Assembly: GCA_965116785.1 (NCBI GenBank)
Contig: OZ220731.1
Location: 2,418,001 to 2,482,000 of the forward strand
Length of the DNA stretch: 64,000 bases
Direction of reading: 5' to 3'
DNA from: Bin87 sp965116785
GTDB lineage: Bacteria; Chloroflexota; Dehalococcoidia; Lucifugimonadales; UBA3495
The notes below the pieces were generated by a model that was not told where the DNA came from, did no database searches, and saw only the letters and a program-made list of their open reading frames with translations. Shown one piece after another: positions 44,098 through 53,631 of this stretch. How positions within the stretch are numbered: position 1 is the first letter of the stretch; each line of letters begins with the position of its first letter. The position numbers were made by a program, and so were the translations under genes.

Positions 44098-45114
44098 TTA
44101 CCCCTCAATGCGGTAAACCCGAACCGCAGTGTCGTGGAGCAGGTTCGCCCGCTCGCTGGCGCTGTAACTTCGGGAAAGCCGCTTGAAGCCGTTGTACATC
44201 ACGTTGTAGGAGAAGGAGACCTTGTCCGGAGGGAAGTTGCTCTCGAACATGCAGCGATCCGGACCGAACTGCTCAATGCAGTGTGTCATCCAAGGGGCCA
44301 TCGCCTCGGCCAACTCCTCGGACCCGATGGGCTCGGCGCGAGCGGGCCAGTCGAATCCCCAACGCGGCATGCCCAATCCGCCCAGCTTGCAGGTGACGTT
44401 GGGGCACTCCGCCACCGCACGGATGCCATCACGCCAGGCCGGTATGACCTCGTCATCCTTGCCGGCATATATGCCGGTGCGGCTGACCCCGCCCACGTGG
44501 TTGAGGATGATGGACACCTCGGGCACTGCACGGGCGAACTCGGCGAGCTCGTTCAGCTGGGGGAAGGACAGCATGACGTCCAACGAAAGGCCCATGCCGG
44601 CCAGCGTCCGGGCACCGGTCCGGAAGGTCTCGTTGGACATGATGCCCTGAGTTTCCCGGTTTTCTATCAGCGGGTCCGGGCTCCAGGTCACGTTGTGCCG
44701 GATTCCCTTGAACCGGTTCGGGCTTGCCGCCTGCAGCGCCTCGAGCACCCTGCCCACACCCTCCCCGAGCTTGAGGTCGGCATGACCCACAATTGCCGCC
44801 GCTGCCCGGGGCTCGCCGTAGGTACCGCTGGCGCTGGCCGCCGCCAGACCCTGAACAAATTCAACCTCTCCCACCGGCTGCAGTTCTGCCGGCCCGTCCG
44901 CACGATACATGGACCTCGCCTCAACAAAAACCGTGGACCGGACGTTGTGCCCCGAATCGAGGTCGGCCATCAACTCGTGGAGCAGGTAACGCTGGTACGG
45001 GACGCTCTGCAGACGCCGGTCCCAGAAGTGGTGGTGCGGGTCGCACAGCGGGATTTCGGGTTCTATCGGTTCTTCCTGGGTAAGGGCCAGCCAATCATTG
45101 TCTCCAAAAGGCAC
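44098..45114 (-). CDS. Amidohydrolase family protein (HHHFW type), paralogue of 12697-13713
   Basis: A 338-residue TIM-barrel hydrolase starting at GTG 45114, six bases after GGAGGG. Its metal motif is CDPHHHFW near residue 24. It is the same length as the gene at 12697 and shares HNVRSTVFVEAR, AAAIVGHADLKLGEG, GPDRCMFESNFPPDK and the SYNVMYNGFKRLSRSYSA tail. This copy is in an operon with a GMC oxidoreductase. The two are probably an old duplication with different substrates. Confidence 0.85.
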   Translation of the reverse strand: MPFGDNDWLALTQEEPIEPEIPLCDPHHHFWDRRLQSVPYQRYLLHELMADLDSGHNVRSTVFVEARSMYRADGPAELQPVGEVEFVQGLAAASASGTYGEPRAAAAIVGHADLKLGEGVGRVLEALQAASPNRFKGIRHNVTWSPDPLIENRETQGIMSNETFRTGARTLAGMGLSLDVMLSFPQLNELAEFARAVPEVSIILNHVGGVSRTGIYAGKDDEVIPAWRDGIRAVAECPNVTCKLGGLGMPRWGFDWPARAEPIGSEELAEAMAPWMTHCIEQFGPDRCMFESNFPPDKVSFSYNVMYNGFKRLSRSYSASERANLLHDTAVRVYRIEG

Positions 45115-45196
45115 GTCAATCCCTCCATTTACGAGTGATTTGGGCCAATGATACCACCCGCGCGGTGCGGCACGGGATGGCCGGTATGCGCCGATG

Positions 45197-46027
45197 CTAG
45201 CGACGGTGCTCGTCCTCGGCATCGGTAGCATTCAGCCGCTCTTCCAACCGCTCCAGAGTTTCCCGAGTTGCTCGCAGTTCCCGCATCAGATCCTGCCGCG
45301 AGACCGGTTCGAGCCCTTCTTGCAGTTGACTTCGCTTGGCGTCATCCAGACTGTTGATGATGATGGCGATGAACAGATTAATGACAACGAACGTTCCGAC
45401 GACCACGAAGCTGACGAAATATACCCATGACCACGGGTGATGCACCATGGCGGCGTTCATGATCTGGGTCCAGTTGTCCAGGGTGGTGATGTTGAACAAG
45501 GTTAACAATGACCTGCCCAGGGTGCCCCAGTGTTCCGGATCATGCTGGTGGAACAACTGGTGTCCCATGATGGCGTAGATGTACGCCACGATGCTCATCA
45601 GCATCATGACGTGGCCCACGCTGGGGATGGAGCGCACCAGAGCCGCCACGATGAGGCGCAGGTCCCGGATGGCCGAAATCAAGCGCACCACCCGCAGCAG
45701 CCGCGCCAGCCGGGCGATCATCGCAAACTGGCCGGTGGCCGGCACCAGGGCGAAAACGATGATCAGGAAGTCAAAGACGTTCCACCCGTCGCGGAAGTAC
45801 CGGTGCGGCCGGGGCCAAAAGGCCAGCATCTTGAGGGCGGCTTCGACGATGAACACGCCCAGTGCGATGTCGTTGCCCAGGTACAGCAGGTCGCCGTAAA
45901 GCCGGCTGACAGTGGATGAAGTCTCCAGCCCCAGTATGATGCCGTTGACGATGATGACGGCGATGATGAAATACTCGAACCATTGGGAGTTGACGAGGCC
46001 CGCCGAGATTTTGACCAGTTGATTCAT
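45197..46027 (-). CDS. Voltage-gated sodium-channel-like ion transporter
   Basis: A 276-residue six-helix channel subunit of the BacNav type. The voltage sensor S4 is LARLLRVVRLISAIRDLRLI, with Arg every third residue. The pore region is LLTLFNITTLDNWTQIMNAA, so the usual TLESW filter reads TLDNW. After S6 (VVGTFVVINLFIAIIINSL) comes a cytoplasmic coiled coil (residues ~245-270), as in related homotetramers. It would pass Na+ or Ca2+ across the inner membrane. Its ribosome site is not clear. It stands alone on the minus strand. Confidence 0.82.
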   Translation of the reverse strand: MNQLVKISAGLVNSQWFEYFIIAVIIVNGIILGLETSSTVSRLYGDLLYLGNDIALGVFIVEAALKMLAFWPRPHRYFRDGWNVFDFLIIVFALVPATGQFAMIARLARLLRVVRLISAIRDLRLIVAALVRSIPSVGHVMMLMSIVAYIYAIMGHQLFHQHDPEHWGTLGRSLLTLFNITTLDNWTQIMNAAMVHHPWSWVYFVSFVVVGTFVVINLFIAIIINSLDDAKRSQLQEGLEPVSRQDLMRELRATRETLERLEERLNATDAEDEHRR

Positions 46028-46307
46028 GGGGTCGTGCCGCAGCGTTGAAAATCGCGCATATTTTACGTCAGTTCGCCCTCCACGCCCTGTCTACGGCAGG
46101 GGATGAAAATCCTGGAAACGCTCGCGCGCCACCGAAATCAGCCGGCGCGCGGGGCACCCCGACGACTCGCAGTCGCGCTCAGGACACCGGTCCGACGGAA
46201 AACCACACGTGCCCGCGCCGGGCTTGCCGCACTGGGGTAGGCGCGGAAAGAACCTCTGGGGTCAAAAACCCGACAGCCGCAAGCCCATCCCGAAAAGCCT
46301 CAATGGG

Positions 46308-46838
46308 TCAGCCAGGAGGCAATACGGGCTCGCCGTCCTCGATCCTCAGCACGAACCGGTAGTCGTAGCCGAGTTCGCGAATGCGTTCACCACCGTCGCC
46401 CCGATCGAACACGGCGACGACCTGCAGAACCACCGAGCCGGCTTCCTCCACGGCCTGGATGCACCGGATAAGCGAATCGCCCGTGTAGCAGGTGTCGTCC
46501 ACAATGGCCACCCGGGGCTCGAGGTTGCCTTCTATCCGGTTCAGCATGCCGTAGCCTTTGGCATCGGCCCGCACGTAGAAACCCACGCGCGGGACGCCGG
46601 ACTGATGCACCACCGCGGTCACCACCGGGATCGCCGCCGTAGCCGGCCCGCCGACGCAGCGCACATCATCCCCGAGCATGTCGCCAATGACGCGGCCGGC
46701 AATGATACTGCCCGCCGCGCTGAGCATAAATGCGCGACCGTTCACGTACCAGTGGGTGGTCTGGCCATCCTCCAGCGCGAAACTCCCGCGGTGAATGTGC
46801 GGCCGCACTAGCTCGGCGATGTCTTGCAGATTGCCCAC
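46308..46838 (-). CDS. Orotate phosphoribosyltransferase-like protein
   Basis: A 176-residue phosphoribosyltransferase of the PyrE type. The PRPP-binding motif is VAIVDDTCYTGDS near residue 110, and the N-terminal part has GSFALEDGQTTHWYVNGR. The catalytic loop is atypical: the usual FVRKxxKxHG reads FYVRADAKGYG, keeping the second Lys but replacing the first Lys with Ala and the His with Tyr. A TATAGA directly before ATG 46838 suggests a leaderless message. No pyrF or other pyrimidine gene adjoins. It may be an isolated pyrE or a paralogue acting on another base. Confidence 0.75.
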   Translation of the reverse strand: MGNLQDIAELVRPHIHRGSFALEDGQTTHWYVNGRAFMLSAAGSIIAGRVIGDMLGDDVRCVGGPATAAIPVVTAVVHQSGVPRVGFYVRADAKGYGMLNRIEGNLEPRVAIVDDTCYTGDSLIRCIQAVEEAGSVVLQVVAVFDRGDGGERIRELGYDYRFVLRIEDGEPVLPPG

Positions 46839-47416
46839 ATTCTATACCAAACGCATAATTCTGCCGCCCCATCCCCCACCGCAGTCCGGATCTGTTCCAT
46901 CGGAGGGCCGACACCTCACTTGCCAGCGATTATTAGCCGGCGAGGCTCTTGCCCGACCATTGTAGCCGATCCCACACTCCGGCGGTGGAGTAGGCACGAT
47001 CCAGGCCAACCATCGGAACCTCGCATAGTTATCATATTCATACCGAATATAGTTACATAACTGTATTTTAATGAGATACTCATCTCACATTCGCCGATCC
47101 TGGGGAACGACCTCTCCCGGCATCAAGTCAGTGGCAATCGCGCCTTGGGCCGCCCACCATGGCCGCCTTCCGAGCGATGCAACCGGGGACGGGAATATTC
47201 GTTACACCACCGTTACATTCACGCAATTTATTTGCAACATACGTTTGACGTCCGTGATTTATATGGTATGATGCGCAATTGCGGCCGGACACATTTGGAG
47301 TCACCTGTCTAGGCCTTTGGGGAGACACCCACTCCCAGATCAGTCGGACAGGTTGGCTTCAGTCTGGAACGACGCGTCGGCTGGGCCCGAACACACGACA
47401 CTCCTAGGGATCGATA
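46839..47416 (+). promoter_or_regulatory. Intergenic region with sigma-70 promoter for the kinase-regulator gene
   Basis: This 578 bp gap has an AT-rich segment (~47020-47080) and a good promoter: TTGACG at 47245-47250, a 16 bp spacer and TATGAT at 47267-47272. The transcript would have a ~140-base leader. No RNA gene or repeat is recognised. Confidence 0.6.
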
Positions 47417-49813
47417 ATGGCTTCACACATGTCGACAGAACCCTCAACTGGAAAAACCGGACTCAAGCGAGATGATCCGGATTCTTCCGGCAGACTGGCC
47501 AACTTGGTTGAAGCATGCCTGCGCGTCTCGGAAAGTTTGGAAACCGAGATTGTCCTGCAAAGGGTGATCGACAACGCGCGTTGGCTGACCAACGCTCGCT
47601 ATGGAGTGCTGCTCTCGTACAACGCATCCGGAGAAGTCGAGAACATAATCACGTCCGGCGCAACTGAAGGGGAATTCCACGGCGTCCAGAACCCGCCGCA
47701 GGGCAAGGGGCTGCTGGGATACATGAACGAAGTCCAGGGCCCGTTGCGCGTAGCCGACATCGCGAGTCATCCCAAGTCGGCTGGTCTGCCCGACGGACAC
47801 CCCCCGATGCGGTCTTTTCTGGGTATGCCCATCCGTCGCGACGGGGTCCACATCGGCAACATCTACCTGTCCGAAACCGACAACGGGGAAGAGTTCACTC
47901 CAGAGGACGAGGACATCATAGTGCGCTTCGCCGCGCACGCGGGAAACGCAATCTCGAACGCCCGCGAATTCGAGGCGGTGAGGCGAAGAAAGACCGACCT
48001 GCAGGCGCTCGTCAACATTGCCCCAATTGGCGTAATCGTTTTCGATGCCAAAACCGGGCGCCTGCTCGTCGCCAACCGTGAATGCCAGCGCATGGTAGAC
48101 GATCTGCAACTGCCGGGCGGGTCCTTCGAGCGGCTACCGGAAGTGGCTTCGTTCCAGCGAGCCGACGGTCGGGAAATTTCCTTCGGCGAGCTGCCGACTT
48201 CCCGAGTCATGCAGAGTGGCGAGATAGTACGCGCCGAGGAAATTGTCGTCTGTTTGCCCAGCGGACGCTCCGTCACCACCCTGGTCAACGCCGCGCCCAT
48301 CTATTCGGAGGGCGGCGATATCGTGTCGATAGTGGTGGCTATGCAGGACATGACGCCCTACCTGGACGACGAAAAGTTGCGCTCCGATTTCCTGGGAATG
48401 GTCAGCCAGGAACTGCGCACTCCGCTGAGCGCAATCAAAGGTTCCATCGTCGCCCTGGCTGATGCCGTCGAACCGATGCACTCAACGGAGCCACTACAGC
48501 TCCTGAAGATCATCGACCATCAGGCCGAGTTGATGCGCACGCAAATCAACAGCCTGATCGACCTGTCGCGCCTAAATGCGGGCACGCTCCAGCTTTCCCT
48601 CGAAAACACGGACGTATCTCAGCTGGTTGCCGGGGCGGTCAACGAATTTCGACGCAACCACGCCGGCCAGACCATTGACATGCGCATTCCGTCGGGCTTG
48701 CCCCACATCCTGGCCGACAGGCAGCGTATCGACCAAGTGCTGCGCGATTTGTTCGCTCACAGTTTCCGGTATTCCACCGAAGCTGCCACCATAACGGTCA
48801 GCGCCGAATTGCAGGACTCCCAAGTCGCCATCTCCGTGTCGACGGTCGGAGAGTGCGGCCACAGCACCCAACCTCCAGAGTTGTTTGAAAGGCTCAGGGC
48901 GGTGCGATTGGGAGAAGGCGAGGAGAGCGCGGAGGAAGGGGGACTGGCCCTTTCGATAGCCAAAGGTATCGTGGACGCCCACGCTGGCAGGTTCCGTGTG
49001 GTGCGAAGCGAGGACGAACACGGGGTGACTTTCACCTTGACCATCCCTGTCGCCGAGACTGAAAGCGAGACCTCGCCTGCTGACCTCAGCGATGGATCCG
49101 AACCCCATCGCCTTCCTGCCAGTGAAAAGCCGAGGGTCCTGGTGGTCGCAGAGGATCCCCACATCCTCAGCACCATGCGGCGCACCCTGTCGCGCGCAGA
49201 CTTCACCCCCCTGGCAGTATTTGACCTCAACGACCTGGATCGTTTGGTGACGGAGCAGAAGCCGGAAGTCGCCGTCATCGACTTGTCGAAATCAAGGGCA
49301 GAAGAGTTTGACCTCGTGGAATGGCTCGTGACGTCACACCGAATCTCGGTAATCGGCATCCTGGATCCGGGCGACGAAGCCAGCGCGATCCTGGCCTTTG
49401 AAAAAGGCGCCGACGGCTACATCGTCAAGCCATTCTCGCCCACGGAACTGGTAGCCAGGATCAGGGCATCCCTCCGCAGGAAAGTTAGTTTCCACCCTGC
49501 GGAAATGGAAACGGGATATGCCATGGGCCGGGTGAGCATCGATTACACGTCTCACCGGGTCACGGTCGGGGGCCAACCGGTGCAGTTGACGGCGACTGAG
49601 TACAAACTGCTGCACGAGCTTTCCAGCAGCGCCGGCAGGGTCATGACACAGGACGAGTTGTTGCACCGGGTCTGGGGACCCGAATATGCCGGCGAATCTC
49701 AGCTGCTCCGGGCGTACGTGAAGAACCTGCGGCAAAAGCTGGGAGACAACGCGCGAAAGCCCTCGTACATCTTCACCGAGCACGGCATCGGTTACCGGAT
49801 GGCGAAACCGTAG
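47417..49813 (+). CDS. GAF-PAS sensor kinase fused to receiver and winged-helix DNA-binding domains, kinase degenerate
   Basis: A 798-residue cytoplasmic protein. Domains in order: GAF (~45-185), PAS (~195-310), HisKA (~325-390), HATPase (~435-545), receiver (~570-685) and an OmpR-type winged helix (~695-795, LTATEYKLLHELSSSAGRVM). The HisKA H-box reads MVSQELRTPLSA, so the phosphoacceptor His is Gln331 (CAG 48407-48409). The N-box reads LFAHSFRYS, with His448 in place of Asn. The receiver keeps Asp622 (VIDLSKS) and the Lys in IVKPFS, but the acidic pair reads AED. Kinase activity is doubtful. It probably senses a ligand through GAF/PAS and binds DNA directly. Confidence 0.88.
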   Translation: MASHMSTEPSTGKTGLKRDDPDSSGRLANLVEACLRVSESLETEIVLQRVIDNARWLTNARYGVLLSYNASGEVENIITSGATEGEFHGVQNPPQGKGLLGYMNEVQGPLRVADIASHPKSAGLPDGHPPMRSFLGMPIRRDGVHIGNIYLSETDNGEEFTPEDEDIIVRFAAHAGNAISNAREFEAVRRRKTDLQALVNIAPIGVIVFDAKTGRLLVANRECQRMVDDLQLPGGSFERLPEVASFQRADGREISFGELPTSRVMQSGEIVRAEEIVVCLPSGRSVTTLVNAAPIYSEGGDIVSIVVAMQDMTPYLDDEKLRSDFLGMVSQELRTPLSAIKGSIVALADAVEPMHSTEPLQLLKIIDHQAELMRTQINSLIDLSRLNAGTLQLSLENTDVSQLVAGAVNEFRRNHAGQTIDMRIPSGLPHILADRQRIDQVLRDLFAHSFRYSTEAATITVSAELQDSQVAISVSTVGECGHSTQPPELFERLRAVRLGEGEESAEEGGLALSIAKGIVDAHAGRFRVVRSEDEHGVTFTLTIPVAETESETSPADLSDGSEPHRLPASEKPRVLVVAEDPHILSTMRRTLSRADFTPLAVFDLNDLDRLVTEQKPEVAVIDLSKSRAEEFDLVEWLVTSHRISVIGILDPGDEASAILAFEKGADGYIVKPFSPTELVARIRASLRRKVSFHPAEMETGYAMGRVSIDYTSHRVTVGGQPVQLTATEYKLLHELSSSAGRVMTQDELLHRVWGPEYAGESQLLRAYVKNLRQKLGDNARKPSYIFTEHGIGYRMAKP

Positions 49814-49884
49814 CCACAGCTCGAACCTGCCGATCGTCTCGATTGCGTCGGCCAGCCGCTCAGGACGAAAAGCGCGATCAAAAA

Positions 49885-49914
49885 GGCGGCGCCGGGAGGC
49901 CTCCCGGCGCCGCC
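49885..49914 (-). terminator. Rho-independent terminator, 30 bp perfect palindrome
   Basis: A 15 bp perfect stem (GGCGGCGCCGGGAGG and its complement) with no loop bases. On the minus strand it is followed by TTTTT, so it terminates the gamma-glutamyltranspeptidase gene ending at 49942. It may also end the plus-strand gene from 47417. Confidence 0.85.
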
Positions 49915-49941
49915 AAATTGTCTGCGCGTTTGACCGGCGAT

Positions 49942-51693
49942 TTACCGACCCATGGCGTAGCCGTCCCGCCGCAGGTCGGCCCCTCCAAAGAGGCTCCCCC
50001 GTTCCCGGTCAACCTCAATGGCGCACAGGGAGCCCATCCGCGGCGTCCACTCGTTCCACACGTCGACGTCGTGGCCGCGCTTGCGGAGGTCGTCCACCAC
50101 TGACGGTTCGATGCGGGATTCAACACCGACCAGGCCGGGCCGGTAGGCATGCGGCCAGAAGGAGTTGGGGAAGCTCCACGTTGACGCGCGGGGAGCTTCA
50201 ATGGCCTGCTGCACGTCCATCCCAAATTCGGCAACGTTCAGGAAGAGTTGCACCATGGATTGCGGTTGCACGTCTCCGCCCGGGGTTCCGAAGGGCATCC
50301 ACGGCTTGCCATCCTTGAACGCCATCGCCGGATTCGGCGTGAGGCGCGGCCGCTTGCCGGGCGCAAGGCCGGCGGGATGGTCCTCGTCCAGCCAATTCTG
50401 CGCTCCGCGGGCCGAGACCATGAAGCCCAGACCGGGAACAATTGGCGCTCCGCCGAACCCGTCGCTGGGAGTGGCTGAGAAGGCATTGCCCCAGCGGTCC
50501 ACCGCGCACACATAAGAGGTATCGGCCGACAGCGGACCGGCCACCGGCTCCGGCTTGCGGCCGGCGAGGCCGGTTCCGGCCTGGAACGCCCACGGATCTC
50601 CAGCATCTGGCATCTCCGGGTGAGCCCGGCGGGAGTCGATCTCCCGCCTCCGGATGTCCGCGTACTCTCGGGAGAGCAGGCCGTCCATTGGTACGTCCAC
50701 GAAATCCGGGTCACCGTAATAGGCGTGACGGTCGGCAAAGGCCAGCTTGAGCGCCTCGAGCACGGTGTGGATGTACTCCGCAGAATTGTGGCCCATTCCC
50801 TGCAGGTCGCAGCCTTCCAGGATGCGCAGGGCGTGGAGGTTCATCGGCCCCTGGCACCACGGGCCGCAGGCGTACACGTCGATCCCCTTGTAGTCAATGA
50901 CGGGGGGAGTGTCGACTCCCACGGAAAAGGATGCCAGGTCGGTCATGGAAAGCCAGCCGCCCTGGCTGCGGATGAACGCGACCATTTCCTCGGCGATGTC
51001 TCCCTTGTAGAACAGGTCGCGCGCGGCCTGAAGGCCAGTCTCACGACCGCGTCCGGCAACGGCACGTTCGGCATCTATCATGCGTCGGAAGGTGCGCGCC
51101 AGGTCGGACTGCACCAGCAGGTCACCAACCCCCAGAGCCTTGCCTCCGGGATAGAAGATCTCCATGGTGCTGGTCCACTGGCTGGTGTCACCCTCGTCGA
51201 GGATGATGTTGTCGCCGCTGCTGACCAAAGCACGGTTCAATGTGGCGGGGATGGGGAAGCCGTGGGATGCCAGTTCCAGCGCCGGCGTAACCACCTGTTC
51301 GAAGGTCATGGTGCCGTACTGGCTGAGGGCGGTGAGCCAGGCGTCCGGCGCCGCCGGCGTAACCGTGCGCATGACCCCATGGGGCATGTCTCCGCCGTGT
51401 TCGCTGCGGAAATAATCTATGGACGCCTCGGCGGGCCAGCGGCCCAGTCCGCTGATTTCCCTGGTGTCTCCAGTCTCGGCGTGGTGGATGATGATGGGCG
51501 CCACGCCGCCGAAGCTGGTGTACTGAGGAAGCGTCACGTTGATCACCATGCCGGCGGCGACGCCGGCGTCAATGGCGTTTCCCCCCTGCTCCAGGATCCG
51601 GTAGCCGGCCGCGGTCGCCAGGTAGTGACCGGTGCTTACCATGTGCGTGACGCCGCCCACCAGCGGACGATAGCTTCTCAATCCCAATGCCAT
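49942..51693 (-). CDS. Gamma-glutamyltransferase family protein
   Basis: A 583-residue Ntn hydrolase. The catalytic nucleophile is Thr in SADTSYVCAVDRWGNAFS near residue 385, the start of the small subunit after autocleavage. Upstream, GGNAIDAGVAAGMVINVT and TSFGGVAPI fit the large subunit, and FGTPGGDVQPQSM the small. No signal peptide is evident in the part chosen (MALGLRSYRP, ATG 51693 after GGAGGT). Family members cleave gamma-glutamyl bonds or, in related branches, acylate cephalosporins. A strong terminator follows. Confidence 0.87.
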   Translation of the reverse strand: MALGLRSYRPLVGGVTHMVSTGHYLATAAGYRILEQGGNAIDAGVAAGMVINVTLPQYTSFGGVAPIIIHHAETGDTREISGLGRWPAEASIDYFRSEHGGDMPHGVMRTVTPAAPDAWLTALSQYGTMTFEQVVTPALELASHGFPIPATLNRALVSSGDNIILDEGDTSQWTSTMEIFYPGGKALGVGDLLVQSDLARTFRRMIDAERAVAGRGRETGLQAARDLFYKGDIAEEMVAFIRSQGGWLSMTDLASFSVGVDTPPVIDYKGIDVYACGPWCQGPMNLHALRILEGCDLQGMGHNSAEYIHTVLEALKLAFADRHAYYGDPDFVDVPMDGLLSREYADIRRREIDSRRAHPEMPDAGDPWAFQAGTGLAGRKPEPVAGPLSADTSYVCAVDRWGNAFSATPSDGFGGAPIVPGLGFMVSARGAQNWLDEDHPAGLAPGKRPRLTPNPAMAFKDGKPWMPFGTPGGDVQPQSMVQLFLNVAEFGMDVQQAIEAPRASTWSFPNSFWPHAYRPGLVGVESRIEPSVVDDLRKRGHDVDVWNEWTPRMGSLCAIEVDRERGSLFGGADLRRDGYAMGR

Positions 51694-51836
51694 AGTGACC
51701 TCCGTGCCGGGAGCCGTGTTCCAAATCAGCATCCATTTTGCCTGGCCGCAGTATATGGCATCGGCGTTAGGGCCGCCAGTTTGAACTCGACACGGCTTCT
51801 GACTGTGGAGAATCAGCGGCCGCGATTTTCACGATT

Positions 51837-51950
51837 TTTGTCACAAGTCGACACAAACGGGATAAAATGACGCCAGGTTGTTGATACCCGACGCCGTGAC
51901 ACCCGTGGAGTCACAAGATTCACACGTTCCCATTCCTTTAACTTGTGACA
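51837..51950. promoter_or_regulatory. Repeated GTCACAAG/CTTGTGAC motifs, possible autoregulatory operator
   Basis: TGTCACAAGT near 51839 and ACTTGTGACA at 51941-51950 are exact reverse complements flanking the leader of the XRE gene. A third GTCACAAG lies at 51910, and the first site also contains TGTC...GACA. Such spaced copies just upstream of a regulator gene suggest binding by its own product. A clear promoter is not seen. Confidence 0.45.
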
Positions 51951-51960
51951 GTTTACCCTG

Positions 51961-53334
51961 ATGCCAGACCGTGACGTACAACGTTCCCGCTCCATCCAGG
52001 TTGGCATCCTGATGAAGGCCTACCGGGAGGCCTTCTCCACGGAAAACGGAACCCGAGGTCTGACACAGGAGGAGTTGCTGCGGCGCATGGCGGCAGTCGA
52101 CACCCAATACGTCGATCGGTCCAGCCATACCATGGTTTCCCGCTGGGAGTCAGGGGTAACTCGGCCAAACGAACAGCGCCTCCAGGTGTTTGGCAAAGCC
52201 CTCAACCTGTCGGATGCTGAGGTGGGCGGGTTGATGACGCTGGCAGGGTTCAAGACCGGTACTGCAGCGCCGGTTGACCACGCGGAAGAGGACCCCGCGT
52301 CAGAGACCGTGAAGAGTGCCGAGATAGACGATGCGCCGGTTGGCCCAGTCACCGAGGAGGACTCCTCCGCCGGTATTGTTTATACGCTGGGCATCTATGA
52401 GGTGCTTCGGTTCAGCGTTATGAGTAGTCTCCTCCCCGGATTGGTCATCTTGGCGAGCGGGTACATATTGATGGCGGCGGGACTGATGGACCCTTGGCTC
52501 CCCATCGTCTACGTCGTCTCAGTCATGAGTCTGATGCTGGCGTACAAGTTCATGCGGATGCGCGGCGCCTACGCCCTGCAGGAATTCCTCTCCATCTCGT
52601 TGTTCTTTCTCCTGAGCGTGCAACTGCTGCCGTCGGCCTTGACGCGCATGGATATCTATGGATTCTACAACTTGGGCGAATTCGCGGCGAAGCCGTTCCC
52701 GTACATGCTCGCGCTGTTGGTGAATTTGGTAATCTCCTCAGCCGCGGCGCTGGTATTCCGCCTGCTCTGGAACTGGCAATACGGCTCAGGCCGCGGCGCG
52801 ATTGACCCCTTGCGACGGGCGATTACGGTGGTGGCGCCTCCGTTGGCGTTGGCATACCTCAGCATATTGGTGATCTCGAACATCGGGGTGTGGATAGAGT
52901 TCGGTGCCCAACTGGCCGCTCTTTCCGGGACTTTCATCATTTTGCTTTTGTTGCGAGACCCTGCTATCGATCCTCCGGAACGAGACCGCAGGTTCTTCCT
53001 CTACGTGACCGTGGCTGTGGCCGTGACGGTAGCGACAGTGGGCGGCGCGGCAGTGCTCGCGATTTACCTGGCCCCGGGATTGCCCGCAATCCTTCCCGAC
53101 CATAACCTCTTGTACTCGTGGAGTATTGATTTTGACGCATTGGGCTATCCGGCTGAAGAAGCGATGGACAGACTCAACGTAGGGTATCTCTGGCAAAATG
53201 TGTGCATCTACGTCTACATGGTGCTCGTGGTGGGTGGAAGCCTGATTTCCTCAATGTATCGCTTCGCCAGCCGGGCGGCGGAGATCGCTGAACCGGAAGC
53301 TTCGGCATCTCCGGCCGAAACGGTGACAGATTAG
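51961..53334 (+). CDS. XRE-type HTH protein with multi-helix membrane domain
   Basis: A 457-residue protein. The N-terminal ~90 residues form an XRE-type HTH (QVGILMKAYREAF, LTQEELLRRMAAVDTQY, HTMVSRWESGVTRPNEQRL). An acidic linker (~100-135) leads to a membrane domain with about eight helices (~145-445), including LRFSVMSSLLPGLVILASGY and VAVAVTVATVGGAAVLAIY. The HTH faces the cytoplasm. It is not a standard one-component regulator: the membrane part has no named family that I recognise. No ribosome site is obvious before ATG 51961. Confidence 0.7.
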   Translation: MPDRDVQRSRSIQVGILMKAYREAFSTENGTRGLTQEELLRRMAAVDTQYVDRSSHTMVSRWESGVTRPNEQRLQVFGKALNLSDAEVGGLMTLAGFKTGTAAPVDHAEEDPASETVKSAEIDDAPVGPVTEEDSSAGIVYTLGIYEVLRFSVMSSLLPGLVILASGYILMAAGLMDPWLPIVYVVSVMSLMLAYKFMRMRGAYALQEFLSISLFFLLSVQLLPSALTRMDIYGFYNLGEFAAKPFPYMLALLVNLVISSAAALVFRLLWNWQYGSGRGAIDPLRRAITVVAPPLALAYLSILVISNIGVWIEFGAQLAALSGTFIILLLLRDPAIDPPERDRRFFLYVTVAVAVTVATVGGAAVLAIYLAPGLPAILPDHNLLYSWSIDFDALGYPAEEAMDRLNVGYLWQNVCIYVYMVLVVGGSLISSMYRFASRAAEIAEPEASASPAETVTD

Positions 53335-53631
53335 ACCTGGGCATCGATGATGCCGGCCGCGCCATGAGCCACCAGGCCAGTTGATTTCTGACGTGGACGA
53401 TCCGACGGTCGATATGGGATGCGTCCCGGTTAGCTGCGGGTGCACCAATCCAACGGCGCCAACCTGAGCGCGCCTGCTGCCTGCAACGCAGTTCCGGAAT
53501 CGGGCGATCATGTACCGCGGTGGCCGCTTGACTCCCTTGCCGGCGCTAACTACGCTGGCACCGGCATCCTCAGCCGAGGCGTCTCTCGGCATTTCCAACC
53601 AGTCGACCACGCGTCATGGAGGGAACCGCCC

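Noticed and set aside
49885..49914. 30 bp perfect palindrome as a recombination or replication site
   Set aside because: It is directly after a gene and followed by five T on that strand, which is a terminator.
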